A DNA stretch of 64,000 nucleotides from Anoxybacteroides tepidamans. GTDB lineage: Bacteria > Bacillota > Bacilli > Bacillales > Anoxybacillaceae. How positions within the stretch are numbered: position 1 is the first letter of the stretch; each line of letters begins with the position of its first letter. Of this stretch, positions 28,176 through 36,900 are shown piece by piece. The translations under genes were made by a program, and so were the position numbers. The notes beneath the pieces are model-generated. The model made no database searches and was not told the DNA's origin. It worked only from the letters and a program-made list of their open reading frames with translations. The DNA lies in contig NZ_JACHEP010000007.1 in NCBI RefSeq assembly GCF_014201465.1, forward strand, positions 1-64,000, written 5' to 3'.

Positions 28176-28937
28176 TTAAAAGAAAATCCATTGCTTATAC
28201 CAGTCGATAATTGCTTGTCCAAAAAAGTAGACGGTCAATGTCCCCAACACAATGTACGGTCCGAACGGCATCGGCTCTTTACGGCGCACTTTTCCAAGCG
28301 CTATGCCGATAAGCCCAAACACCGTTCCGTAAACGGTCGAAAAAAAGAACGATAAAAGCACCATCTTCCATCCTAGCACAAAACCGAGCAGCGCAAACAA
28401 TTTTATGTCTCCGCCGCCCATGCCTCCTTTGCTAACGACGGCGATAAAGAGCAATAACAAAAAGCCGACGGCCGCGCCAACGAGCGAATCCCACCACGGC
28501 GAAAGCGGAATAAAGAAGCGCTCAATCATAAAAAGAACGGCAAAAAAAAGTAGAACCCGATCGGGAATGATCATATAGCGGACGTCGGAAACAAAAATAA
28601 TCATCAGTAGCGAAATAAGCGTCCAGCTGACGAGCAATTCTTTTGACCATCCCACCAAAAAGGGCGAAATCGTAAAAAGAATCGCCGTCAAAAGTTCCAC
28701 AAACGGATAAAGCGGCGAAATGCGAATGCCGCAGCCGCGGCACTTTCCGCCTTGCACGACATAAGATAGAACAGGAATAAGCTCCCAAGCTGTCAGCGTA
28801 CGCTGACAGCTTGGACAATGAGAACGAGGTGTCACAAGCGACTCCCCCACCGGCACCCGCAACCCGACGACATTAAAAAAGGAGCCGAGGAGTAAGCCGT
28901 GTAGAAAGCTTAAAAGGAATCTATAGATCTCAATCAT
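28176..28937 (-). CDS. comC: Prepilin leader peptidase/N-methyltransferase ComC (PilD)
   Basis: An aspartic protease that cleaves and methylates type IV prepilins and competence pseudopilins. The 253-residue polytopic protein has two zinc-type CxxC pairs (CPSCQ and CRGCG), catalytic aspartates in SDVRYMIIPDR and in GGMGGGDIKLFA, and about eight membrane segments. In B. subtilis comC directly follows folC. Here a pilus cluster separates them and comC lies between the major pilin and pilM, so it probably serves both pili and competence. A perfect 30-base palindrome lies in the CxxC-coding region. Confidence 0.96.
   Translation of the reverse strand: MIEIYRFLLSFLHGLLLGSFFNVVGLRVPVGESLVTPRSHCPSCQRTLTAWELIPVLSYVVQGGKCRGCGIRISPLYPFVELLTAILFTISPFLVGWSKELLVSWTLISLLMIIFVSDVRYMIIPDRVLLFFAVLFMIERFFIPLSPWWDSLVGAAVGFLLLLFIAVVSKGGMGGGDIKLFALLGFVLGWKMVLLSFFFSTVYGTVFGLIGIALGKVRRKEPMPFGPYIVLGTLTVYFFGQAIIDWYKQWIFF
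28785..28814. repeat. Perfect 30-base palindrome inside comC
   Basis: CCAAGCTGTCAGCGT and its exact reverse complement meet at a central TA with no spacer. On the coding strand it specifies CQRTLTAW next to the first CxxC pair. The arms end sharply on both sides. Confidence 0.85.
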
Positions 28938-28949
28938 ATTTTATCACTT

Positions 28950-29468
28950 TTATTTGTTAATAACTACTTCTCTTCTAAGATCATTTTCAGCTACAGGGCC
29001 TTTAGCACTAGTTTGAACCCCTCTAGATTGGTTAACTAGTTTCACTTCATAAGAAAGTTTATTATTCGTTTTTGTTACTTTCACATATGATCCTGTATCA
29101 TCTCCATAAGGATAAGTAGTTTGATTGCTTGCTGGATATGCGCCAAGTTGATAACCTCTTGTATTACCATTATCCCCGCCATCTGGATCTTTAAGTGTTT
29201 CTAAATATCCTTCATCTTCTAAGTATTTCAATGAAATAATTATAGAGCCACTTCCTTGTGGTAACATCTTAGCATTGCTTGTTACTGCAATTTTCGCCGC
29301 ATTAATCATTTGCTGTGCGTTCGCTACGTGCGCATCTTTTTTCGAGTTGTCGATTAATCCCCCGATACTTGGAACTGCGATCGCCGAAATAATCCCTAAA
29401 ATCACAACAACGGCCAACAGTTCAATCAATGTCAAACCTTTTTGATTTTTCAAAAAGCGCTTCAACAT
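28950..29468 (-). CDS. pilA: Type IV major pilin (PilA-like)
   Basis: A 172-residue prepilin with the class III signal MLKRFLKNQKG|LTLIELLAVVVILG: cleavage after Gly and Glu at mature position 5. The helix continues through VPSIGGLIDNSKKDAHVANA, then a beta-rich globular domain. It has its own AGGGGAG ribosome binding site and lies 12 bases before comC. It is the likely main subunit of the pilus. Confidence 0.92.
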   Translation of the reverse strand: MLKRFLKNQKGLTLIELLAVVVILGIISAIAVPSIGGLIDNSKKDAHVANAQQMINAAKIAVTSNAKMLPQGSGSIIISLKYLEDEGYLETLKDPDGGDNGNTRGYQLGAYPASNQTTYPYGDDTGSYVKVTKTNNKLSYEVKLVNQSRGVQTSAKGPVAENDLRREVVINK

Positions 29469-29510
29469 AGTGCTCCCCTCACTTTTTCATAGTACTTTCT
29501 TACCATTACC

Positions 29511-29538
29511 ATTTTACAATATTTATGGTATATTGAAA
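29511..29538 (-). promoter_or_regulatory. Possible pilA promoter
   Basis: Minus strand: TTTCAA (29533-29538), 16-base spacer, TAAAAT (29511-29516), about 43 bases before the pilA start, downstream of the MITE copy. The matches to sigma-A are moderate. Confidence 0.4.
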
Positions 29539-29646
29539 ATATTTTTTTCTTTAGATATAAGAGGAATGAAAATTTTACGATCTGATTTTTTGTTTCCGTT
29601 TCCATCTCAATACACGACAATATAATATAACATGGTGAGCAATTAT

Positions 29647-29758
29647 CTATATAAATACAACTAGGAGGTTTAACTTATAGACTCCCTATTTTTTCGACTG
29701 TCGGAGGCAAGTGTGTGACTTGCCTTCGTCACGCCTGCGCGTAATTGCATTTATATAG
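29647..29758. repeat. MITE-like inverted-repeat element, family 1, short copy
   Basis: A 112-base element with ends CTATATAAATACAA and TTGCATTTATATAG, in opposite orientation to the copy at 24326-24577. It keeps the shared block with CGACTGTCGGAGGCAAG and GACTTGCCTTCGTCACGCC but lacks two internal segments. It lies between pilC and pilA, where it could affect read-through: it contains the hairpin GGCAAG / CTTGCC. Confidence 0.75.
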
Positions 29759-29778
29759 TTGCAAAACAAAATGTCAAC

Positions 29779-30996
29779 TTATGCAGATTTTTGAATTTGA
29801 TTAAAAATATCAAACATTGGCACTAAAATGGATGTAACGATTGTTCCGACAATGCTCGCCAAAAAAATAATCATCATTGGTTCAATTAACGATTTTAGTC
29901 GATCTGTTGCTGCTTCCACTTCCGCTTCGTAAAAATCAGCGACTTTAGCGAGCATCACATCTAATGATCCTGTTTCCTCACCAATCGCAATCATTTGTGT
30001 AACAAGTGGAGGAAAAAACCAATGTTTTTTCATCGGTTCCGTCAATGATTGCCCGCGCTCAAGCGCATCACGCGATTGACTTAGCACTTTGGCCACTACC
30101 TCATTTTCGACAACATTTTCGACAATTGCTAACGCCTGCAAAATTGGCACAGAGCTTGAAAACAATGAACTCAATGTTCTTGTCATGCGCGCTAATGCCG
30201 CTTTTTGCAACATTTTCCCGAAAATCGGGATTCTAAGCATCATATAGTCAATATAATATTTAGTTTCCTTCCGTTTTTTTAACAATACAAACAACACATA
30301 AAACGAAATCATCACAAGAATCATAATCCACCAATACGATTGCATAAATTTACTAGAGTTTAAGACAAACTTTGTAATCGCCGGAAGTTCGGCACCAAAA
30401 TTCACAAACATTTGTACAAACGTTGGCACAACGGCAACTAACAAAAAGATAACGACAATAACGGCAATGATGGCGACAACGAACGGATAAGTAAGAGCGG
30501 AAATCACTTTTTGCTTGGTCCGGTGCACTTTTTCGAAATGATCCGCTAACCGATCAAGCGTCTCATCCATGTTTCCGCCTGCTTCTCCTGCTTTAATCAT
30601 GTTAATAAACATCGGCGGGAAGATACGCTTATGCTTGGCTGCCGCAGCAGATAGAGGATTTCCGGCGCGAAGCTCCTCTTCAACAGCGGCAAGCGCTTTT
30701 TTCAGCGCCTTGCTTTCCGTCTGATTAGCTAAAATCCGCGTCGAATCAACAACAGAAACTCCTGCTTTGAGCAATGTGGAAAATTGTCGCAAATAAATCG
30801 CAAAATCTTGTAATTTGACAGGTTTGCCGAACGTAATTTCTTTGTTTAATAAAGTTTCAGGAACTTCATTGATTTCAGTCACTTTAATTCCTTTTTCGCG
30901 CAGTTTCAGCATCGCTTCCCGTTTGGATTCGCCTGTAATAACCCCTCTTTGTTTTCTTCCGTGCACGTCACGGCCTTGATATTTAAACTGTGCCAT
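29779..30996 (-). CDS. pilC: Type IV pilus inner-membrane platform protein PilC
   Basis: A T2SSF/GspF family protein of 405 residues with two repeats of the cytoplasmic helical domain (LRQFSTLLKAGVSVVDSTRI and LSSLFSSSVPILQALAIV) and three membrane segments (about 165-190, 215-240, 375-400). ARMTRTLSSLF and MIAIGEETGSLDVMLAKVADFYE are family signatures. ATG at 30996 is preferred; it overlaps the pilT stop region, and a GTG at 31008 is also in frame. Confidence 0.95.
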   Translation of the reverse strand: MAQFKYQGRDVHGRKQRGVITGESKREAMLKLREKGIKVTEINEVPETLLNKEITFGKPVKLQDFAIYLRQFSTLLKAGVSVVDSTRILANQTESKALKKALAAVEEELRAGNPLSAAAAKHKRIFPPMFINMIKAGEAGGNMDETLDRLADHFEKVHRTKQKVISALTYPFVVAIIAVIVVIFLLVAVVPTFVQMFVNFGAELPAITKFVLNSSKFMQSYWWIMILVMISFYVLFVLLKKRKETKYYIDYMMLRIPIFGKMLQKAALARMTRTLSSLFSSSVPILQALAIVENVVENEVVAKVLSQSRDALERGQSLTEPMKKHWFFPPLVTQMIAIGEETGSLDVMLAKVADFYEAEVEAATDRLKSLIEPMMIIFLASIVGTIVTSILVPMFDIFNQIQKSA

Positions 30997-30997
30997 T

Positions 30998-32041
30998 CTA
31001 TTCGACACGCTCCTGCATGAGATAAGGTTCAGCCACTTCTTTCGAAATCTTTCCTGCCTGCATCAATTCCTTAATGCTCGTTTCTAACGTATTCATTCCT
31101 AAAGCACGGCTCGTCTGCATGACGTTCACAATTTGATGAATTTTTTCGTTGCGAATCAAATTCGCCACCGCTGCGTTGTTGATTAAAATTTCCGTTGCCG
31201 CCACCCTCCCTGTTTTTTGCACGTTCGGAAACAAGCGCTGCGAAATAATCGCCACTAGCACAGAAGCGAGCTGAATGCGAATTTGCGGCTGCTGGGCTGG
31301 CGGAAACACGTCAATGATGCGGTCAATCGTAGCCGGTGCGCTCGACGTATGAAGCGTCCCGAGAACAAGATGGCCTGTTTCCGCCGCCGTAATCGCCGTA
31401 TGAATCGTTTCTAAATCGCGCATCTCACCGACTAAAATGACATCCGGGTCTTGCCGCAATGCCGCGCGCAGTCCGTTGGCGAAATTGTTCGTATCAAAGC
31501 CGACTTCGCGTTGATCGATGATGCAACCACCGTGCTTATGCAAATATTCGATCGGATCTTCAAGCGTAATAATATGTTTGCGCATCGTTTTGTTCATATA
31601 GTCAATCATCGCGGCCAACGTCGTCGATTTTCCGCTCCCCGTTGGTCCTGTGACAAGCACAAGTCCTTGCGGTTTATGCGCGATCCGTTTTAATACCTCA
31701 GGCAATTGCAGTTCGTCAATTGTCGGAATTTGCGTCGGAATAACGCGTACAGCAAGCGACACACATGAACGTTGTTTATACGTATTCACGCGAAAACGAG
31801 AAACTCCCGGAATCCCATAAGAAAAGTCAAGCTCTCCTTTTTCTTGAAATTGCCGCCATAATCCTTCTGGAATAATCGCTCTTGCCATCGCTTCTGTATC
31901 TTCCGGATGCAATACATCTTGACCGTATTTTTTTAATTCCCCGTTAATGCGCATAATCGGCGGCACGCCGACCGTCAAATGCACATCGGATGCTTTTAAT
32001 TCGAAAGCTGCTCGTAAAAGATGATCCAGTTTTTGTTTCAT
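30998..32041 (-). CDS. pilT: Type IV pilus retraction ATPase PilT
   Basis: A hexameric ATPase that depolymerises pili, giving twitching motility. The 347-residue protein has SDVHLTVGVPPIMRINGEL at the start, Walker A GPTGSGKSTT, an Asp box, Walker B VGEMRDLETI and the His box GHLVLGTLHTSSA. ATG at 32041 lies behind AAAGGTGAGG. Presence of PilT implies a retractable pilus rather than a competence pseudopilus only. Confidence 0.95.
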   Translation of the reverse strand: MKQKLDHLLRAAFELKASDVHLTVGVPPIMRINGELKKYGQDVLHPEDTEAMARAIIPEGLWRQFQEKGELDFSYGIPGVSRFRVNTYKQRSCVSLAVRVIPTQIPTIDELQLPEVLKRIAHKPQGLVLVTGPTGSGKSTTLAAMIDYMNKTMRKHIITLEDPIEYLHKHGGCIIDQREVGFDTNNFANGLRAALRQDPDVILVGEMRDLETIHTAITAAETGHLVLGTLHTSSAPATIDRIIDVFPPAQQPQIRIQLASVLVAIISQRLFPNVQKTGRVAATEILINNAAVANLIRNEKIHQIVNVMQTSRALGMNTLETSIKELMQAGKISKEVAEPYLMQERVE

Positions 32042-32052
32042 CGCCCTCACCT

Positions 32053-33720
32053 TTAGCTTAAAATCGCCACTTTCAATACTTCTTCTAGTGTCGTTAATCC
32101 TTGCTTCACTTTTAGTAAGCCATCATCGATTAAAAAAATCATTTTGTTTTTAATCGCCAGCTCGCGCAATTTCGAAAACGGTTCGTGATTTAAAATGACA
32201 CGCCTCATCTCATCTGTCATCACAAGCAATTCGTGAAGGGCAATCCGCCCTTTATAGCCGGTCATATTGCACGTTGGGCAGCCGCGACCGCGAACCAATT
32301 TTTCAATTTTGATGCCGCGCCTTGCGAAAATTTCGCTTTCCCGCTTCGTCGGCTCTTGATCATATTGGCAGTCGCGGCAAACGCGGCGCACGAGACGCTG
32401 GGAAACGACGCCGGCAAGCGATGTCGCCACTAAAAACGGCTCAATTCCCATATCGATTAAGCGCGTAATCGTGCTGAGCGCGTCGTTTGTATGCAGCGTG
32501 CTCAGCACTAAATGTCCTGTTAACGAGGCGCGAATCGCTACCTCGGCTGTTTCGCGGTCGCGAATTTCCCCGACCATGATAATGTTCGGGTCTTGGCGCA
32601 AAATCGAGCGAAGTCCTTGGGCAAACGTTAATCCGACATTCGGATTCACTTGAATTTGGTTAATGCCTTCAAGCTGATATTCAACAGGATCTTCAATTGT
32701 AATGATATTGACTTCCTCGCTATTTAACCGGTTGAGCGCCGCATATAACGTCGACGATTTCCCAGATCCGGTCGGCCCAGTAATAAGCACAATTCCGGTC
32801 GGCCGCTCTATTAATTCAATAAAGCGCTGCAAATTCAGTTTATTGAATCCAAGCTTATGAATATCATTCAACGCCGCCCCTAAATCGAGAACGCGCATCA
32901 CAATTTTTTCACCATACACCGTCGGCAATGTCGAGACGCGCAAATCAACAGGATGGAAGTCTATATTCATTTTAATCCGTCCGTCTTGCGGAATGCGATG
33001 TTCTGTTATATCCATATTTGCTAAAATTTTAATTCTGGCCGTCAATACGCTGTGCATATGTTTTGGAAGTGCGCGGTCGGTGCGCAGCACACCGTCAATG
33101 CGATAGCGAATGAGCACTTTCGTTTCTTGCGGGTCGATATGAATGTCGCTCGCCCTTTGCTCGACCGCGAGCTGCAAAATTTGGTTGACGAGTCGGACGA
33201 TTGGCGAATCTTCTTCCGTCACCCGCTCTTCTTCAACCGTTTCTTGCGTCGGCACCATCCGTAAAAAATCTTCCATCGATTCGTCGATGTCATAATATTT
33301 GTTAATCGCCCGCAAAATATCGTCTTTTGAAGCGATCGCCGTTTCAATATGAAACCCAGTCGACAACCGCAAATCATCGATAACGAAAAAGTCCATCGGA
33401 TCGGCCATCGCCACAAGCAGGCGGTCTCCTTCCGCCTTGAGCGGCATCACCATATGGCGTTTCGCGAATTCTTTCGGAATCAAATTCGTCAATTTCGGAT
33501 CAATCGGATACCTGTACAAGCTGACGTGAGGAATGCCGAGCTGAAACTCAAGCACTTCGATGAGCTGCTGCTCGGTAATATACCCGCGCTGCAACAGCGC
33601 ATCCCCGAGCTTTTGGCCAGGCGCTTTCTCTTTTAACGCTTCCTGTAATTGCTCCGGCGTAATCAATCCTGCTTCAACTAACAAATCACCTAACCGTTTT
33701 CGCTCTTGTCGCTGCTTCAT
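32053..33720 (-). CDS. pilB: Type IV pilus assembly ATPase PilB
   Basis: GspE/PilB family extension motor, 555 residues. It has an N-terminal MshEN-type nucleotide-binding region (about 1-150, GDLLVEAGLITPEQLQEALK, LGIPHVSLYRYPIDP), SDIHIDPQETKVLIRYRIDG, Walker A GPTGSGKSST, Walker B VGEIRDRETAEVAI, and zinc cysteines (CRDC and CPTC). The MshEN region suggests binding of c-di-GMP or another nucleotide. ATG at 33720 is preferred over the one two codons upstream. Confidence 0.95.
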   Translation of the reverse strand: MKQRQERKRLGDLLVEAGLITPEQLQEALKEKAPGQKLGDALLQRGYITEQQLIEVLEFQLGIPHVSLYRYPIDPKLTNLIPKEFAKRHMVMPLKAEGDRLLVAMADPMDFFVIDDLRLSTGFHIETAIASKDDILRAINKYYDIDESMEDFLRMVPTQETVEEERVTEEDSPIVRLVNQILQLAVEQRASDIHIDPQETKVLIRYRIDGVLRTDRALPKHMHSVLTARIKILANMDITEHRIPQDGRIKMNIDFHPVDLRVSTLPTVYGEKIVMRVLDLGAALNDIHKLGFNKLNLQRFIELIERPTGIVLITGPTGSGKSSTLYAALNRLNSEEVNIITIEDPVEYQLEGINQIQVNPNVGLTFAQGLRSILRQDPNIIMVGEIRDRETAEVAIRASLTGHLVLSTLHTNDALSTITRLIDMGIEPFLVATSLAGVVSQRLVRRVCRDCQYDQEPTKRESEIFARRGIKIEKLVRGRGCPTCNMTGYKGRIALHELLVMTDEMRRVILNHEPFSKLRELAIKNKMIFLIDDGLLKVKQGLTTLEEVLKVAILS

Positions 33721-33728
33721 AGTCATCC

Positions 33729-35051
33729 CTACTTCTCATAAATTTCTGTATCATTATTTATCGGACTATCTTGCTGCATGTTGCCTTGATTTTTTTTATT
33801 CTCAACGTGAGTTGGAGCCGTTTTTTGTTCTTCGTTTTGCCCGCTGCTGCTATTTGGCATCGAATCGTTTTCTGGATTCATCGCTCCATTTTCCGCATCA
33901 ATGCCGATATCTAATCCATGAATTTCAATTTTGTGCACTGGAGGATAAAAATCTTCAGCAATAAGCTCTGTTTTCAGCAAATGATTCTGTTCGTCATAAA
34001 CTTCTTTCTTTACTTTCACTAACGTTCCTTGTTTTCCTTCTTGCTTCAATCTTGTTTCATTCGGCTGTAGTGTTGGGCTGTATTGAATAATTGTTTTCGG
34101 CGCGAAATGCTCAACATCTAATTTAATCATATATTTATTGATAAACGGCAATCCTTTTAAAGTAACTTTAAAGCCATTGTTTATTAGCTGTAACTCTAAC
34201 GTATATGAACTCGAATTCGGGTTGTAGAAAATAAAATCCCTGTTCTGACGATCCACTTTCGCTTCATAGCCAAACTGGATGCTGCTTGGTAACTCTCTGC
34301 TTGTATGCCGCTCCATAATAGTAAAATTCGTCGGTAAAACGGTTTGATAAATAGCGGAAGCAATTAAGCTCATCGCTTCGGAAGAAAACGAACCGTTTTG
34401 TTCTTTAAAATAATTTAATAGGGAAAATGGGCTTTTCCCTTTAATTTCAATCGTCGGATGTTTAGAAATCCACGCTAAAACTTCTGCTTGATTGCCTTGT
34501 AAATTCGCAACCACTGCTTCATTTATAACTTTTTGTTCGATATTTTGCTCTTTGACATAGTTAGCTATATCAATTAGTGCCGCATTTGTTTTTAATGTAG
34601 CTGCCACTTCAATTACATCATTTTTTAGCCGTTCCATATCAAACAATGAAACTAAGTTTTCCCCTACAATTCTAGAAATAAGAGAATATAGCTGTTTTTC
34701 GTCCAATACAATGAAAAGCTGTGATTGTTGTCCATCCACAGCCTGCTCAACGCTTTGTTCAATTTGGAATGTAAAAAGATCCGCGGGAATGGCTTCCTTT
34801 GTTTCTTGATAGACAATAGCCGTGTTCTGAACAGCTTTCCACTCATTAACATGATTGATAATCGTATCGATTGCTTCTCTCTTTGATAAACCAGCAACAT
34901 TCACAGACCCGATCGCCGTACCTTTGGCAAACCGGTTATGTTTAAGAAAAATGGACTCATAAGCAAAGGAGCCAATTTGTGAGAAACTGATTAAATACGT
35001 TGTACTCAAAATAATGACAAGAAACAATTTTATTACAGTTTTATTTCTCAC
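33729..35051 (-). CDS. Secreted or membrane-anchored VanW/G5-like protein in the pilus operon
   Basis: A 440-residue protein with an N-terminal signal or anchor segment (VIKLFLVIILSTTYLISFS). The middle resembles PG-binding/VanW-like exported proteins (AIGSVNVAGLSKREAIDTI), and a G5-like strand region at about 355-400 has TRLKQEGKQGTLVKVKKEVYD. The tail is polar and low-complexity. GTG at 35051 follows a strong GAAGGAGG. It lies directly before pilB and so probably helps the pilus cross or attach to the wall. That role is inferred; the family call is tentative. Confidence 0.65.
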   Translation of the reverse strand: MRNKTVIKLFLVIILSTTYLISFSQIGSFAYESIFLKHNRFAKGTAIGSVNVAGLSKREAIDTIINHVNEWKAVQNTAIVYQETKEAIPADLFTFQIEQSVEQAVDGQQSQLFIVLDEKQLYSLISRIVGENLVSLFDMERLKNDVIEVAATLKTNAALIDIANYVKEQNIEQKVINEAVVANLQGNQAEVLAWISKHPTIEIKGKSPFSLLNYFKEQNGSFSSEAMSLIASAIYQTVLPTNFTIMERHTSRELPSSIQFGYEAKVDRQNRDFIFYNPNSSSYTLELQLINNGFKVTLKGLPFINKYMIKLDVEHFAPKTIIQYSPTLQPNETRLKQEGKQGTLVKVKKEVYDEQNHLLKTELIAEDFYPPVHKIEIHGLDIGIDAENGAMNPENDSMPNSSSGQNEEQKTAPTHVENKKNQGNMQQDSPINNDTEIYEK

Positions 35052-35125
35052 CAAGACACCTCCTTCACTTATAAAACAGCTTATCAAAAGTGACTTTTGA
35101 GATTTCACCATGCTCTTTCACATGC

Positions 35126-35995
35126 TCAAGATTTATCCGAACGATCCTCACCATGTTTATCAACGGCAATATCCGTTGCATCATCTTCAAATTTCAATTC
35201 CGGAATGAAATCATCATCCATTAAAATACTAGGTTCCTTGATTAATGTTTCTGATTCAGATATGTTCATGTTATTTGAGTTTGCACGTTCAAGGACACCA
35301 TCCGCAACAGCTTCTTCATGAACAGATTCTCCTTTTTCTTCCTCTAAAAGCCATGTTTCTATTTCACTCAGATCACTAGTGATATCATCTGTTTCTTTAT
35401 CATGATCGGCAAGCGTTTCGGATGATTGTTCCAACCATCGCAAACGATTCTCGAGAAATGTAATTTCTTCATCAATCTCTATATGATCGGCTCCGCTATC
35501 CCGAGCAGATTGCCCATCTTCAAAAACAGGTAATTTTTCTTCGGCAAAATCATGTTGCTGTTCGCTATCTAACCTTAATTCTACCATATCAAGTGCAGGC
35601 AAAAAATCTTCCGAAACTGGCACTGGCTCTTCGACTATATCTTTAGCATATTTGTCATCATTCTTCTGTTCTTCTACAATGGTTTTTTCTTTTTCTGATG
35701 ATGATTTGTCGAAAACTTGTTCAAAATCTATTTCTGCCCCTTGCTCTTGAACGACATATATCCGATGTCCGAGCTTCTTATCAAGCAAATACGTAATAAG
35801 CAACGCTAACAGCAATAATAGTAAGACGACTTGCCAAAATGGAAACATTGATTTCGCTAATAAACCAAAAAATGACAAAAAGAGGGAAACAACAATAATG
35901 ATCATATTTCCGCGTCGATTGAAACCGAGCGGCAAAATAAATAAAATAGGGATGAGAACAATAAGAGCAGCAAATACAAATAAAAACGTCTTCAA
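35126..35995 (-). CDS. Acidic membrane protein of unknown function, first gene of pilus operon
   Basis: A 289-residue protein with three N-terminal hydrophobic segments (about 3-25, 30-48, 53-70) followed by about 215 very acidic residues (EKEKTIVEEQKNDDKYAKD, DHIEIDEEITFLENRLRWLE). I do not recognise it. The start is TTG at 35995 behind GGGGTGA. It heads the minus-strand pil gene series, so it may be a pilus-associated or regulatory membrane protein. The tail could be disordered or a coiled coil. Confidence 0.6.
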   Translation of the reverse strand: MKTFLFVFAALIVLIPILFILPLGFNRRGNMIIIVVSLFLSFFGLLAKSMFPFWQVVLLLLLLALLITYLLDKKLGHRIYVVQEQGAEIDFEQVFDKSSSEKEKTIVEEQKNDDKYAKDIVEEPVPVSEDFLPALDMVELRLDSEQQHDFAEEKLPVFEDGQSARDSGADHIEIDEEITFLENRLRWLEQSSETLADHDKETDDITSDLSEIETWLLEEEKGESVHEEAVADGVLERANSNNMNISESETLIKEPSILMDDDFIPELKFEDDATDIAVDKHGEDRSDKS

Positions 35996-36066
35996 TATGT
36001 CACCCCGTTTCGATAAACTTCACCAACTGAAGCTGAAACAATTTTCCGAAAAATTTAACATAAAGT

Positions 36067-36313
36067 CACGAGTGTTGATTATCCATTATTTTACTAAAAA
36101 ACGCAGAATCATATGGCTGAACACAAGCTTTTCTGACTCTTCCCTCGAACAAGAACGCCGGCGGGCAAATGTCATTTGCCCGCAAAGCGTTCATTGTTCG
36201 AGGAGGGCATGCGTACAGCATGCCCAGTCGGCAATCTGAGCTTAGCCGACTACGGCAGAAAAGCTAGGAATAGAGCGATGTCAACTGGTTTTTAATGTTA
36301 ATCAACACGCCTG
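36067..36313. repeat. MITE-like element, family 2, copy 1, with 9-base target duplication
   Basis: The 247-base non-coding element has ends CACGAGTGTTGATTA and CAGGCGTGTTGATTA (reverse strand). It is flanked by perfect direct repeats ACATAAAGT at 36058-36066 and 36314-36322. Inside is a large cruciform (CCTCGAACAA...TTGTTCGAGG enclosing CGGGCAAATG / CATTTGCCCG) and GGGCATGC / GCATGCCC. A near-identical copy lies at 56490-56738. It sits between the divergent pilus transcription units. Confidence 0.9.
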
Positions 36314-36327
36314 ACATAAAGTAAATG

Positions 36328-36354
36328 ATACTACACTCTGATATATTGTATAAT
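36328..36354 (+). promoter_or_regulatory. Possible promoter of the minor pilin operon
   Basis: A perfect TATAAT (36349-36354) lies 34 bases before the first minor pilin start. The -35 (TGATAC near 36326-36331) is weak. The MITE ends at 36313, so anything further upstream has been displaced by about 250 bases. Confidence 0.4.
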
Positions 36355-36387
36355 AAAGTTACATATTTTGAAAGAAGGGTAGGCGAA

Positions 36388-36900
36388 ATGCCTATGACGA
36401 AACTCATAAAAAATCATAAAGGATTAACATTAATCGAAACGATGTTATCGATTACACTTTTAGGAATTGTGATGCTTGGCGTCATGACTTTGTTTAAACA
36501 AGCGTATTTGTACACGGTCTTAAATGAAGACAAAACAGTTGGAATTAATGTCGCGCGAAACGCTTTAATGTATATGAAAAAACAAAGTTTCATTGATTTA
36601 AAGAACTATTTTACCGATACAAATAAAGAACTGAAAATTCTCATCTGCAAAAAAACAGACGAAAATGGCAATACAATTGAAAACTATCAATTTTTTAATA
36701 AAGATGCTTCTATCCCATCAACTTGCCAAAACGTTGAAATCAATAACACGAAATACAAAATTACTGTCCAAGCTGAAGAAAATAAGCAAAACTATCAAAA
36801 TTACTTCATTCCAATTAAAGTAGTCGTTACTTGGGAAAGTAGTAATATCGAACGGTCAACGCAGCTAAAGGGGGTTATTACAAGTGAAGACATTCGTTAA
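36388..36900 (+). CDS. Minor pilin, PilV-like
   Basis: A 170-residue prepilin: MPMTKLIKNHKG|LTLIETMLSITLLG, with Glu at mature position 5 and a hydrophobic helix. It continues with a globular part containing a Cys pair (ILICKKT, STCQNVE). ATG at 36388 follows GAAGGGTAGG. First of three coupled plus-strand genes divergent from the pil operon; probably a tip or initiation subunit. Orthology to PilV is by organisation only. Confidence 0.8.
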   Translation: MPMTKLIKNHKGLTLIETMLSITLLGIVMLGVMTLFKQAYLYTVLNEDKTVGINVARNALMYMKKQSFIDLKNYFTDTNKELKILICKKTDENGNTIENYQFFNKDASIPSTCQNVEINNTKYKITVQAEENKQNYQNYFIPIKVVVTWESSNIERSTQLKGVITSEDIR

